DNA from: Actinomycetota bacterium
GTDB taxonomy: Bacteria; Actinomycetota; Actinomycetes; Mycobacteriales; Mycobacteriaceae
Direction: 5' to 3'
Assembly (NCBI GenBank): GCA_018268465.1
Contig: JAFDWN010000010.1
Location: 354,849 to 418,848, forward strand
Length of the DNA: 64,000 bases
Shown: in pieces, positions 31,914-41,195 of the stretch
How positions within the stretch are numbered: position 1 is the stretch's first letter
Layout of the letters: each line of letters opens with the position of its first letter
Program-made: the position numbers and the translations under genes
The notes under the pieces: generated by a model
The model's input: the letters and a program-made list of their open reading frames with translations, nothing else
Databases searched by the model: none
What the model was told of the DNA's origin: nothing

Positions 31914-33350
31914 ATGACGTTCGCAAAAACCTTCCAGCCCACCGCCACCCTGCGGGCCCGCTTCGCCGCCGCGCTGTCGACGATGTACGGCCGCGAGGTG
32001 CCCGCCTACACGACGCTGGTCGACGTGGCCACCGAGGTGAACACCGAGGCGGCGGGTTCGGCTCGCCTGGGCGGGATCGACCGGGTGACCGCCGAACGAC
32101 ACGGGGCGATCCGAGTGGGCACCCCGGCGGAACTCGCCCAGGTTGCGCGGATCTTCCGCGGATTCGGCATGTACCCCGTCGGCTTCTACGACCTGCGCGA
32201 CACCGGGACGGTGGCGGTTCCCGTCGTGTCGACGGCGTTTCGGCCCATCGACGAGGACGAGTTGGAGCGTAATCCCTTCCGGGTGTTCACCTCGATGCTG
32301 ACCGTCGACGACGACCGATTCTTCTCCGCGGACCTGCGCGAACGCCTGGAGCAGTTCCTCGGGGCGCGTACGCTTTTCGACGACGAGCTGTTGGCCCTGG
32401 CCGAGCGCGCCGCCGACGATGCCGGCCTGCCCGGCGAGGATGCCGACCGCTTCGTCACTCTCGCCGCCGCGGCGTTCGAACTGTCCGCCGAACCCACCGA
32501 CCGCGCATGGCACGACGAACTGGCCCTGATCTCGGCTGTCGCCGCCGACATCGGCGGGGTCGCCAGCACCCACATCAACCACCTCACCCCGCGGGTGCTC
32601 GACATCGACGCCCTCTACACCCGGCTGCAGGAGCGCGGGCTGCGGATGATCGACAAGATCCAGGGCCCGCCGCGGTGGCGCGGTCCCGATGTCCTGTTGC
32701 GGCAGACGTCGTTTCGCGCCCTCGACGAACCCCGCCTGTTCGTCGGGCACGACGGCGAGATCTCGCCTGGCACGACCCGGGTCCGGTTCGGCGAGGTGGA
32801 GCAGCGCGGTATCGCGCTGACCCCGGCCGGGCGGGAGCGCTACGACGAGCTGATGGCGGCCACCGACCGGGCGGCCCGCACCGGCATGTCCTGGCAGGAG
32901 GCGGGGTGCGCGGTGTGGGAGGCCTCGGACTTCCCCACCGACGAGGCGGGTCTGCGCCGGTGCGGCCTGGCCTATTTCCGTTACCGGGTGGCCGATCCGG
33001 CCCGCCTGCCCGCGGGCCGGGCAAGCCTGGACGCCCTGATCGACGCCGGCGTGCTCGAGGCCGTCCCGATCGTCTACGAGGACTTCCTGCCCCGCAGCGC
33101 GGCGGGCATTTTCCAGTCCAATCTGACCGGCGGCGGCTCCGTGACCGCCGACCGCGACGGGTCCTCCTACGACATCGCCTGGTTGGCAGCGACTCTCGGC
33201 TGCGCCGTACACGTGCCGGAAGATCTCTACGCCGCCCAGAGTGATCGTTCACTGCGCGCATGCTGTCGCGAGTTGGGCATCGACCCCGCCTCGATCACGT
33301 CCGACCACCGACCCACCGAACTGGATCTGGAGACCGCCCGTGCTCACTGA
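31914..33350 (+). CDS. hglS: 2-Oxoadipate dioxygenase/decarboxylase (HglS/YdcJ, DUF1338)
   Basis: A 478-residue DUF1338 protein. The family enzyme HglS is an Fe(II) VOC-fold hydroxyglutarate synthase that converts 2-oxoadipate and O2 to D-2-hydroxyglutarate. Visible ligand candidates are His63 and the nearby Arg67 (ERHGAIRVG, same His-x3-Arg spacing as the substrate-binding pair), His220/His223 (STHINHLTPR) and Glu294 (FGEVEQRG). Other family text is GMYPVGFYDL, NPFRVFTSML and IVYEDFLPRSAAGIFQSNL. It starts 4 nt after the amino-acid dehydrogenase stop. This gene is the strongest marker that the operon degrades lysine. Confidence 0.87.
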   Translation: MTFAKTFQPTATLRARFAAALSTMYGREVPAYTTLVDVATEVNTEAAGSARLGGIDRVTAERHGAIRVGTPAELAQVARIFRGFGMYPVGFYDLRDTGTVAVPVVSTAFRPIDEDELERNPFRVFTSMLTVDDDRFFSADLRERLEQFLGARTLFDDELLALAERAADDAGLPGEDADRFVTLAAAAFELSAEPTDRAWHDELALISAVAADIGGVASTHINHLTPRVLDIDALYTRLQERGLRMIDKIQGPPRWRGPDVLLRQTSFRALDEPRLFVGHDGEISPGTTRVRFGEVEQRGIALTPAGRERYDELMAATDRAARTGMSWQEAGCAVWEASDFPTDEAGLRRCGLAYFRYRVADPARLPAGRASLDALIDAGVLEAVPIVYEDFLPRSAAGIFQSNLTGGGSVTADRDGSSYDIAWLAATLGCAVHVPEDLYAAQSDRSLRACCRELGIDPASITSDHRPTELDLETARAH

Positions 33351-34881
33351 CACGATCCCCGCGCCCGGCCGCCTCACCGAGCAGGCCGCGGCCGTCCTTG
33401 CCGAACTCGGCGCCGAACCCGACTACGCGAGTGGCGGATCCGGTGTTGTGCTGTCCCGCAGCCCGATCAACGGCGACACCCTGGGCCGGCTGCGTCCGAG
33501 CCGCGTCGTCGAGATCGACGCCGCCGTCGGCGCTGCCGCCGAGGAATTCCTCGACTGGCGCCTGGTGCCCGCGCCGCGCCGCGGGGATCTCGTGCGCCGC
33601 CTCGGCGAGTTGCTGACCGAGCACAAGGCCGCGCTGGCGCGGCTGGTGACGCTGGAGGCCGGCAAGATCGAGTCGGAGGCGCTCGGTGAGGTCCAGGAGA
33701 TGATCGACATCTGCGACTTCGCCGTCGGCCTGTCCCGTCAGCTCTACGGGCGAACCATGCCGTCCGAGCGGCCCTTGCACCGGCTGAGCGAAACCTGGCA
33801 CCCGCTCGGTGTGGTCGCCGTCGTCACCGCGTTCAACTTTCCGGTGGCCGTGTGGGCGTGGAACACCGCGATCGCCTTGGTCGCCGGCGACACCGTGGTG
33901 TGGAAGCCCTCCGAGATCACACCGCTGACCGCGGTGGCCTGTACCGCACTGCTGGATCGGGCGGCCCGCGAGCTGGGCATCTCCCCCCGCATCCACCACC
34001 AGGTGCACGGCGGACGCGAAGTGGGCGAGCGTCTCGTCGACGACCACCGGATCGCACTGGTCAGCGCGACGGGTTCGGTGCGCATGGGTCGCGAGATCGG
34101 TCCCCGGGTCGCCGCGCGTTTCGGGCGCAGCCTGCTCGAACTGGGCGGCAACAATGCCGCGATCGTGACTGCGTCCGCCGACCTGGAGCTGGCCGTGCGT
34201 GCCATCGTGTTCTCGGCGGCGGGCACCGCGGGTCAGCGCTGCACCACGCTGCGGCGGCTCATCGTGCACACCTCGGTGGCCGACGCGCTGGTGGCCCGGA
34301 TCGCCGACGCGTACCGCCAGTTGCCGATCGGAAGTCCGCTGGACCCCACGACGCTAGTCGGTCCGCTCATCCACGAATCTGCTTTCCAGGCGTACCTGCT
34401 GGCCCTGGACAAGGCTCAGGCCGACGGCGGCACGCTGGCCGCCGGTGGCGGGCGTGTGCTCGCCGGCCCCGCACCGGATGCGTTCTACGTCGAGCCCGCG
34501 ATCGTCAGGATGCCCCATCAGAGTTCGGTGGTGCACGACGAGACGTTCGCGCCGATCCTCTACGTGCTCGCCTACGACAGCCTCGACGAGGCCATCGAGT
34601 TGAACAATGCTGTTCCCCAGGGACTTTCATCGGCGATCTTCACCACCGACCAGCGCGAAGCCGAATTGTTCCTGTCGCCGCGCGGGTCGGACTGCGGGAT
34701 CGCCAACGTCAATCTCGGCACCTCGGGTGCGGAGATCGGCGGCGCGTTCGGCGGCGAGAAACACACCGGCGGCGGCCGGGAGTCGGGTTCGGACTCCTGG
34801 AAGTCCTACATGCGGCGGGCGACCAACACCGTCAACTATTCGTCCGAACTACCGCTGTCCCAGGGCGTGAACTTCCTCTGA
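33340..34881 (+). CDS. L-Aminoadipate-semialdehyde dehydrogenase (ALDH7/antiquitin, AmaB type)
   Basis: A 513-residue aldehyde dehydrogenase of the ALDH7 group. The catalytic Cys is in GTAGQRCTTLRRL, the Glu in LELGGNNAAIV, and the diagnostic antiquitin C-terminus reads GGEKHTGGGRESGSDSWK, RRATNTVNYS and LSQGVNF. Enzymes of this group oxidise alpha-aminoadipate semialdehyde (in equilibrium with piperideine-6-carboxylate) to L-2-aminoadipate. The GTG at 33340 overlaps the HglS gene by 11 bp; earlier residues in the frame are shadow. Confidence 0.92.
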   Translation: MLTDTIPAPGRLTEQAAAVLAELGAEPDYASGGSGVVLSRSPINGDTLGRLRPSRVVEIDAAVGAAAEEFLDWRLVPAPRRGDLVRRLGELLTEHKAALARLVTLEAGKIESEALGEVQEMIDICDFAVGLSRQLYGRTMPSERPLHRLSETWHPLGVVAVVTAFNFPVAVWAWNTAIALVAGDTVVWKPSEITPLTAVACTALLDRAARELGISPRIHHQVHGGREVGERLVDDHRIALVSATGSVRMGREIGPRVAARFGRSLLELGGNNAAIVTASADLELAVRAIVFSAAGTAGQRCTTLRRLIVHTSVADALVARIADAYRQLPIGSPLDPTTLVGPLIHESAFQAYLLALDKAQADGGTLAAGGGRVLAGPAPDAFYVEPAIVRMPHQSSVVHDETFAPILYVLAYDSLDEAIELNNAVPQGLSSAIFTTDQREAELFLSPRGSDCGIANVNLGTSGAEIGGAFGGEKHTGGGRESGSDSWKSYMRRATNTVNYSSELPLSQGVNFL

Positions 34882-34906
34882 CACAGCACAACCCAAGGAG
34901 GCCGTG

Positions 34907-36091
34907 ATGGTCATCGCCACAACGAGCGGTGCGGACACCCGGGCGGCATGGGACGACGACCCCGTCGTGGCGTCCTGGCAGGGGCTGCCCAGGGTCGAGT
35001 CCGATCTCACCGCCGACGTCTGCGTGGTGGGCCTGGGCGGATCGGGGCTGGCGGCCGTCGCGGAGCTGGTCGGCCGCGGTCTGCGCGTCGTCGGTGTCGA
35101 CGCGGGCCGGGTCGGCGCGGGTGCCGCGGGCCGCAACGGGGGTTTCCTGCTCGGCGGCCCCGCCTCCTTTCTGCACCGCTCGATGCGGGTGTGGGGAGAC
35201 TCGTCGCTCACCCTCTACCGCGACACGCTCGCCGAGATCGACCGCCTCGCCACGCTGCTGGGTCCCGACGTGATCCGCAGGACGGGCTCGATCCGGCTCG
35301 CGGGGCTGCCCGGCGACCCGGTGGACGCGGCGGAGAACCACGATCGGGCCGCCGATGCGGCCGACTGCGCCGAGCTGGCGAACACGTTGCGCGACAACGG
35401 TATCGCGGTGGAGGACTACGACGGCGAACTCGGCCGCGGTCTGTATCTGCCCGACGACGCCGCGATGAATCCCGCCCGGCGATCGCTGGGCCTGGCCGCG
35501 ATGCTGCGGACACGCGCCGGGCTGTACGAACATTCACCCGCGCTGCGCGTCGACGGCAACACGGTGTACACACCGTCGGGCACCATCAGCGCGGCGACGG
35601 TGCTGGTGGCGATCGACGGCAAGCTCGAGGTGGCGCTGCCCGAACTGCGCGGCCGGGTCCGCACCGCCCGCCTGCAGATGCTGAGCACCGACGCCGGCCT
35701 GCCGCGGCGCCTGCCGTGCCCGGTGTACGGCCGCTGGGGCTACGACTACGCCCAGCAGGATGCGGCGGGCCGGATGTTCGTCGGCGGTGGACGGGACCGA
35801 TTCGTGGACTCCGAATGGACCACCGACACCACCCCGACGGCGCCGGTCCAGACCTACATCGAAGGTGTCGCGCGGCGTATGGCCGGCGGTCCCGTGGCGG
35901 TCCGCAGGCGCTGGGCGGCCTCCGTCGCGTTCACCGGCGACGGCCGCCCGCTGTGCGCCGCGCTGGCGCCCGGGTTGGTCGCGTTCGGCGGCTACAACGG
36001 CACCGGCAATCTCGTCGGTCCGCTGGCCGCGCGGGCCGCGGTCGCGCTGGCACTCGACGGCACGGCGGTGCCGGGGTACTTCTGCGGCTGA
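34907..36091 (+). CDS. FAD-dependent oxidoreductase, L-pipecolate-oxidase (AmaA)/DadA-like
   Basis: A 394-residue flavoprotein with the dinucleotide motif CVVGLGGSGLAAVAEL, VGVDAGRVGAGAAGRNGGF (the usual DAO-family GxSGRN position) and a C-terminal GLVAFGGYNGTGN. The family oxidises amino acids or cyclic imino acids. In pseudomonads the AmaA flavoenzyme oxidises L-pipecolate and is encoded beside AmaB; the same pairing here suggests pipecolate oxidation feeding the antiquitin-type enzyme. ATG 34907 has AAGGAGG 5 nt upstream, better placed than for GTG 34904. It is the last gene of the operon and converges on the PHP gene 4 bp away. Confidence 0.82.
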   Translation: MVIATTSGADTRAAWDDDPVVASWQGLPRVESDLTADVCVVGLGGSGLAAVAELVGRGLRVVGVDAGRVGAGAAGRNGGFLLGGPASFLHRSMRVWGDSSLTLYRDTLAEIDRLATLLGPDVIRRTGSIRLAGLPGDPVDAAENHDRAADAADCAELANTLRDNGIAVEDYDGELGRGLYLPDDAAMNPARRSLGLAAMLRTRAGLYEHSPALRVDGNTVYTPSGTISAATVLVAIDGKLEVALPELRGRVRTARLQMLSTDAGLPRRLPCPVYGRWGYDYAQQDAAGRMFVGGGRDRFVDSEWTTDTTPTAPVQTYIEGVARRMAGGPVAVRRRWAASVAFTGDGRPLCAALAPGLVAFGGYNGTGNLVGPLAARAAVALALDGTAVPGYFCG

Positions 36092-36095
36092 GCGG

Positions 36096-36950
36096 TCAGC
36101 GCCGCCAGAAGTCGTACTCGTCGCGGCCCCGGCGGAACCCCGCGGCGGTCACGACGTCCACCGCCACGTCGAACAGGGCACCGACCCGCGGCGGGATATG
36201 GGCGTCGCTGCCGAAGGACACCGCGGCGCCGCCTTCCTCGTACCACCACCGCATCAACGTCGCCGACGCCAGCGGACTGGACGTGTTGAGCTCCAGGACC
36301 CGCCCGGAGGTCGCCAGCGCGCGGAACACGGCGCGGTACTCCTCCTCGTAGTCGGCCTCGCGGTACTCCCCTGCCGCGGTCGGCCAGTACCGGCGCGGGT
36401 AGTCGCAGTGCGCGAGCACTTCGAAGACGTCCGACCCTTCGACCAACCGCACCAGTTCGGCGAAGTAGTCGCGCACCACCGCATCGGCCGGGCGCTCGGC
36501 GAACACCCGGTTGACGTAGAGCAGGTCGCCGTCGTGCACGATCGAATGCAGCGAGCCGAGCACCCGGTCGAACGGGCCCGACGCCAGCACGGCGGCGACG
36601 CTGCCCGCGAAATGATGTGGCTCGCCGGCTTCGATCCCCGACAGGATGCGCAGCTCGGGAAACCGCTCGCGGCACTGCTCGATGCTCGCGAAATAGCCCT
36701 CGACGTCCAAGGGCCGCACCCGGCGCCTGCGGTTGATCGCCGCGGGCCCGTGCTGGAACTCCCCGTCGACCACCCGGCCGTCGGCGGGCGGCCGGTCGAG
36801 TGCGTCCCAGGAGGTGAAGTCGACGTGCTCGGTGAACGCCACGGCGGGTAGGCCCAGGTCGACGGCGCGGCGACAGGTCTGCGCCATCGACGCATCCGGC
36901 CCGGTATCCCACGAGAACTGGGAATGCACGTGGTCGTCGGCGGGAAGCAT
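36096..36950 (-). CDS. PHP-domain phosphoesterase (histidinol-phosphatase-like)
   Basis: A 284-residue PHP protein. The metal-binding motifs are DDHVHSQFS at the start, FTEHVDF, GIEAGEPHH, LGSLHSIV, LAHCDYPRRY and FGSDAHIPPRV, which matches the full ligand set of trinuclear PHP phosphatases. It likely hydrolyses a small phosphate monoester such as histidinol phosphate. ATG 36950 begins three residues before the first motif; the long upstream frame (to 37835) is Arg-rich shadow. Confidence 0.87.
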   Translation of the reverse strand: MLPADDHVHSQFSWDTGPDASMAQTCRRAVDLGLPAVAFTEHVDFTSWDALDRPPADGRVVDGEFQHGPAAINRRRRVRPLDVEGYFASIEQCRERFPELRILSGIEAGEPHHFAGSVAAVLASGPFDRVLGSLHSIVHDGDLLYVNRVFAERPADAVVRDYFAELVRLVEGSDVFEVLAHCDYPRRYWPTAAGEYREADYEEEYRAVFRALATSGRVLELNTSSPLASATLMRWWYEEGGAAVSFGSDAHIPPRVGALFDVAVDVVTAAGFRRGRDEYDFWRR

Positions 36951-37130
36951 CCCGGAGATCGTCGCACATCCGGACCCGCGCGTCGGGCTGAGCACAATGC
37001 GCACAAGAGCGGAAACAACCATTGCGCGGCTTATGCGGGCAAACACGACCCGGCCGCCGTACCGCCCTACCGTCGTATCCAGATCATCCGTCGCCCCTTC
37101 CCCGGGGCCATCTCGAAAGGACCGGCCATC

Positions 37131-37292
37131 ATGGCAAACAACAAGAGCTTCGCCCGGACCGCACGACGGGCGGGCCAGGCCTGCCGCTCCGGACTGCAAC
37201 GCTTCAGCAATGATCCGCGGTACTCGCGGCACCTCGGCGGCGCCGCGGACGAAGCCTGGCGCAAACCCCTGATGCGACGGGACTGCGCGTGA
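37131..37292 (+). CDS. Small basic protein (53 residues), unknown
   Basis: AAAGGA (37116-37121) stands 9 nt before ATG 37131, opening a 53-codon frame beginning MANNKSFARTARRAGQACRS and ending LMRRDCA. It is rich in Arg, Ala and Gly with two Cys. There is no membrane segment or known motif. It lies alone between the divergent PHP and the HDAC-like gene. The ribosome-binding site and lack of an overlapping alternative make it a credible gene. Confidence 0.5.
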   Translation: MANNKSFARTARRAGQACRSGLQRFSNDPRYSRHLGGAADEAWRKPLMRRDCA

Positions 37293-37468
37293 CGCCGGGT
37301 CGGTTCCCGCGCCGCGCACCGCGACGCGGGGCACCGGGGTCTGGACGAACCCCGGCGCGGGCTTCACTCTGGAACCGCACCCGCGGTCTGGGTTACCGTG
37401 GAGATCTGCATACAGTATTCGCTGGCGGACTGGGCCTGGCGGATACCTGACCGAAAGAGGCTCCTCCC

Positions 37469-38398
37469 GTGGCCACTCTGCTCCTGCACCATCCGAGCTT
37501 CGCCAACCACAAGACCTCGGCGGGCCACCCCGAGCGCCCCGACCGCTACCGCGTCGTCCAGCGGGTGCTCGACCAGCCGCAGTTCGACTCGCTGGTCCGC
37601 GAAGAGGCCGAGATCGCCGACCTCGCCACCACGCGGTACGTCCACAGCAACCGCTACGTCGACGCGCTCGAGGACGCGCGGCCCGACCAGGGCTACGTCT
37701 ACCTCGACGGCGGCGACACCATGATGGAACCGTCCACGTGGGAGGTCGTGCTGCGTGGCGTCGGCGGCACCCTGCAGGCCGTCGACAAGGTTCTCGACGG
37801 CGAGGTGCAGAACGCTTTCGTCGCCTGCCGGCCACCCGGCCACCACGCCGAAACCGAGCGGGCGATGGGGTTCTGCCTGTTCAACAACATCAGCATCGGC
37901 GCCAGGTACGCGCAGAAGAAGTACGGCCTCGAACGGGTCGCCATCGTCGATTTCGACGTCCATCACGGCAACGGCACGCAGGAGATCTTCTACACCGACC
38001 CGAGTGTGCTTTACGCGTCGACGCATCAGATGCCGCTGTTCCCCGGCACCGGGGCGACGAGCGAGACCGGGGTGGGCAACATCTTCAACTCGCCGCTGGC
38101 CGCCGGCGACGGCGGTTCGGAACTCCGTGAGGCGTTCGAGGACAGGATCCTGCCCGCGGTCGCCGACTTCCGGCCCGAACTGATCATCGTGTCGGCAGGT
38201 TTCGACGCTCACGAACGCGACCCGCTCGGCTCGCTGCAGATGACCGCCGACGACTTCTCCTGGGTTACAAGGGAATTGATGAACACGGCAGAGAAGAACT
38301 GCCAGGGCCGGCTCGTCGCGGTGCTCGAAGGCGGGTACGACCTGCAGGGTCTGGCCGAGTCGGTCGGCGCGCACGTCGGCGAACTCATGAAGGGCTGA
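37469..38398 (+). CDS. Histone-deacetylase-family hydrolase (acetylpolyamine amidohydrolase-like)
   Basis: A 309-residue arginase/deacetylase-fold enzyme starting at GTG. Motifs are AGHPERPDRYRVV, the active-site His pair in RPPGHHAE, the zinc ligands in DFDVHHGNGTQ and the third in SAGFDAHERDPLG, and the GGYD loop (LEGGYDLQGLAESV). Bacterial homologues remove acetyl groups from acetylpolyamines or other small acetylamines. The gene starts a plus-strand run that continues with an amine oxidase gene 41 bp later, which favours a polyamine-type substrate. Confidence 0.88.
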   Translation: MATLLLHHPSFANHKTSAGHPERPDRYRVVQRVLDQPQFDSLVREEAEIADLATTRYVHSNRYVDALEDARPDQGYVYLDGGDTMMEPSTWEVVLRGVGGTLQAVDKVLDGEVQNAFVACRPPGHHAETERAMGFCLFNNISIGARYAQKKYGLERVAIVDFDVHHGNGTQEIFYTDPSVLYASTHQMPLFPGTGATSETGVGNIFNSPLAAGDGGSELREAFEDRILPAVADFRPELIIVSAGFDAHERDPLGSLQMTADDFSWVTRELMNTAEKNCQGRLVAVLEGGYDLQGLAESVGAHVGELMKG

Positions 38399-38439
38399 AG
38401 TCCGCCGCCCCGCGGCGTGCCCTGTGATACGAACAGCCC

Positions 38440-39792
38440 GTGCCGTTCGACGTGCTGTCCGGCCGGCCGGTGACCACACCGACCCGGCGCGCATTCGCGC
38501 TGGGTCTGGGAGTCGCGGCGGCGGCACCGCTGCTGGCCGGCTGCGGCGACGCCCGCCGGCCGGACGGCGAGCACGTGCTGGTGGTCGGGGCGGGTATGGC
38601 GGGGCTGGCCGCGGCCCGGCGACTGACCGATGCCGGGGTCACCGTCACCGTCCTGGAGGCCCGCGGCCGGATCGGCGGGCGAACCTGGACGGATACGTCA
38701 CTGGGAGTGCCGATCGACCTCGGCGCGGCCTGGTTGCACGGCACCGAGGACAACCCACTGGCCGTACTCGCCGACGACGCCGGCGCGCGGACCGTCGAAA
38801 CCGATTTCGAGAACGTCGTGGTGCTCGCCGACGGGACCCCGCTGGATCCCGCCGCTGTCGAGGCGGCGTTGGGCGGCTGGCCCCGGATCATGGACGCGAT
38901 CTACGGGTCGGCCGGGACCGCCGGGCCCGGCGAGACCGTCGCCGATGCGCTGGCCCCGCGGGTGGATATGACCGATCCGCTGGTGCAGTGGTGCGTCGCA
39001 TCCACCATCGGCGCCGAATACGCGGCCGACCCCGGGCAACTCTCGCTGAGGTGGTTCGGCCACGAGGGCCAACTCGGTGGGCCCGACGTCCTGCTGCCCG
39101 GCGGCTACGGTCTACTCGTCGACCACCTCGCCACCGGACTGGACGTCACGCTGAACGCCGAGGTCACACGCATCGCGCACAGCGGCTCGGGAGTGCGGGT
39201 GACAACGTCGCAGGGGACCGTCGAGGGTGACCGGGTGATCGTCACCGTGCCGCTCGGCGTCCTCAAGGCCGGCGTGATCGACTTCGACCCTGCGCTGCCC
39301 CCGGCCAAACGCGACGCCGTCGCACGGCTGGGATTCGGCGTGCTGGACAAAGTCGTGCTGCGGTTCGACGCGCCGTTCTGGGCCGCCGACGCCGACATGA
39401 TCGGCATCGCCGGGCGCGATCAGCCGGTGTCGGATCTGGTCAACGGGCTGCGGTTCGCCGGCGCACCGCTGCTGGTGGGACTGCGGGGTGGTGCGAACGC
39501 CGTTGCCCGCGAACAGCATTCCGACACACAGACCGTCGGCGACGTCGTCGCCGCGTTAGGGGCGCCGGCACCGGCCGGCGCAGTCGTGACCCGCTGGGGC
39601 GCCGACCCCTATGCCCGCGGCTCCTACAGCTTCCTCGCCGTCGGCTCGGGTCCGCACGATCAGCGGGCACTGGCCGAGCCGGTGGGTGACCGGTTGGCCT
39701 TTGCCGGTGAGGCGACGCACGAGGAGTTCTTCGCCACCGCGCACGGTGCGTACCTCAGTGGTCTGCGCGAGGCCGACCGGATCCTCGGCTAG
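38440..39792 (+). CDS. Exported flavin amine (polyamine-type) oxidase
   Basis: A 450-residue flavin amine oxidase starting at GTG. The N-terminus has a twin-arginine signal (TRRAFALGLGVAAAAPLL) and a lipobox-like LLAGC, so it is probably a Tat-exported lipoprotein. The FAD motif is VVGAGMAGLAAARRL with LEARGRIGGRTWT, the substrate region includes GAAWLHGTEDNP, and the C-terminus has FAGEATHEEFFATAHGAYLSG, the form seen in polyamine oxidases and LSD1-like enzymes. It releases H2O2 outside the membrane. It lies between the deacetylase-like and P450 genes on the same strand. Confidence 0.87.
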   Translation: MPFDVLSGRPVTTPTRRAFALGLGVAAAAPLLAGCGDARRPDGEHVLVVGAGMAGLAAARRLTDAGVTVTVLEARGRIGGRTWTDTSLGVPIDLGAAWLHGTEDNPLAVLADDAGARTVETDFENVVVLADGTPLDPAAVEAALGGWPRIMDAIYGSAGTAGPGETVADALAPRVDMTDPLVQWCVASTIGAEYAADPGQLSLRWFGHEGQLGGPDVLLPGGYGLLVDHLATGLDVTLNAEVTRIAHSGSGVRVTTSQGTVEGDRVIVTVPLGVLKAGVIDFDPALPPAKRDAVARLGFGVLDKVVLRFDAPFWAADADMIGIAGRDQPVSDLVNGLRFAGAPLLVGLRGGANAVAREQHSDTQTVGDVVAALGAPAPAGAVVTRWGADPYARGSYSFLAVGSGPHDQRALAEPVGDRLAFAGEATHEEFFATAHGAYLSGLREADRILG

Positions 39793-39826
39793 GCTCGCAC
39801 CGTGGCCGCGTCTGCGGGGAGGTGAG

Positions 39827-41191
39827 ATGGTCGGATCCGTCGAGCAGGACGTCTCGTCCCTGCCGCTGGTGCCGCGAAATCCGCTGTCGTTCAAGGCTCG
39901 GCTGGATGCCGTCCGCCAGACGCACACCGGACAGGAGATCCTGCGGGAGGCCGGCGGTCAGGTCACCCGGGTGCCCCTCGGCCCCAAGTGGCTCAGCCCG
40001 CCAATCGTCTGGGTGATGTCGCCGAGCGGAGCGCACGAAGTCCTGGCGCTGCGCAACGACTCCTGCGACAGGACCGTCGTACACCGCGAGTTGCGCTATC
40101 TGATGGGCGACAACCTGGCCGACCTGCCCAACGAACCGTGGCGCGCACGCAAACGCACCCTGCAGCCGGTGTTCACCAAACAGTACGTGCGCGCATTCGG
40201 CGGCCATATGTCACAGGCCGCGGAGATGGTGGCCGGCAGCTGGCAGGACGGGGAGCGGATCGACCTCGACGCCCAGGCCCGCCGGTTGACCATGCGAGCG
40301 CTGGGCCGGTCGGTCCTCGGCATGGACCTCGACGAACACGGGCACGCCATCGCCGAGCCGCTCAACGTCGCCCTGTCCTACGCCGCCGACCGCGGCCTGC
40401 GCCCGGTGCGCGCGCCGCGGTGGCTTCCCACCCCGGCACGCCGCCGGGCCCGCGCCGCATACGGCTCGATGTTCCGGTTGGCCGATGCGGTTCTGCAGGA
40501 CTGCCGCACCGACCCGACCCGCGACGCACCCCTGGTGCACGCCCTCATCGGAGCGACCGATCCGGCCACCGGACAGACACTTTCGGATCAGGACATCTGC
40601 AACGACCTGATCGCGTTCATGGCGGCGGGCCACGACACCACCGCGACGACACTCGCGTACGCGCTCTGGGCGCTGGGCCGCCATCCGCACGTGCAGGACA
40701 AGGTCGCCGCCGAGGCGGCCGCGGTCGGCGATCGGGAGCTGACACCCGACGACGTGCCCCGGCTGGGCTACACCGTCCAGGTGCTCCACGAGGCGTTGCG
40801 CCTGTGCCCCCCGGTGTCCGTGGCCGGGCGGACCGCGATGAAGGACATCGAGGTCGACGGTCACCGGATCGAGGCGGGCAGCATGGTGCTGGTCGGGATC
40901 TACGGGATGCAACGGGACCCCGCGCTGTGGGAAGACCCGCTGGTGTTCGATCCGGACCGGTTCAGCCCGGCCAGCGCCGGCGCCCGCGACCGCTGGCAGT
41001 TCATCCCGTTCGGCGCGGGCCCGCGCTCCTGCATCGGCGACCACTTCGCCATGCTGGAATCGACACTGGCGTTGGGCACCATCGTCCGGAGGATGGAAAT
41101 CGAGTCCCTCGCAGACGATTTCCCACTCGCCGTACCCTTCACAACGGTCGCGGCGGGACCGATTCCCGCCCGCGTACGCAGTCGCCCCTGA
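39827..41191 (+). CDS. Cytochrome P450
   Basis: A 454-residue P450. The oxygen-activation helix AAGHDTTATT, the ExxR motif in EALRLCPP, the PERF-like segment FDPDRFSP and the heme-ligand loop FGAGPRSCIGDHFA (Cys402) are intact. No membrane anchor is seen. ATG 39827 has GGGGAGG shortly upstream; the frame extends back into the amine oxidase gene but that part is shadow. No ferredoxin gene is adjacent. It is 34 bp from the amine oxidase gene and 4 bp from the next gene, so it belongs to the same transcript. The substrate is unknown. Confidence 0.92.
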   Translation: MVGSVEQDVSSLPLVPRNPLSFKARLDAVRQTHTGQEILREAGGQVTRVPLGPKWLSPPIVWVMSPSGAHEVLALRNDSCDRTVVHRELRYLMGDNLADLPNEPWRARKRTLQPVFTKQYVRAFGGHMSQAAEMVAGSWQDGERIDLDAQARRLTMRALGRSVLGMDLDEHGHAIAEPLNVALSYAADRGLRPVRAPRWLPTPARRRARAAYGSMFRLADAVLQDCRTDPTRDAPLVHALIGATDPATGQTLSDQDICNDLIAFMAAGHDTTATTLAYALWALGRHPHVQDKVAAEAAAVGDRELTPDDVPRLGYTVQVLHEALRLCPPVSVAGRTAMKDIEVDGHRIEAGSMVLVGIYGMQRDPALWEDPLVFDPDRFSPASAGARDRWQFIPFGAGPRSCIGDHFAMLESTLALGTIVRRMEIESLADDFPLAVPFTTVAAGPIPARVRSRP

Positions 41192-41195
41192 CGGC

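Noticed and set aside
30684-33212. An 842-codon minus-strand frame
   Set aside because: Antisense to the amino-acid dehydrogenase and HglS genes, which carry clear motifs; the frame has none.
36951-37835. N-terminal extension of the PHP gene
   Set aside because: Arg/Gly-rich sequence without domain similarity that crosses the small protein and deacetylase genes; the PHP motif begins right after ATG 36950.
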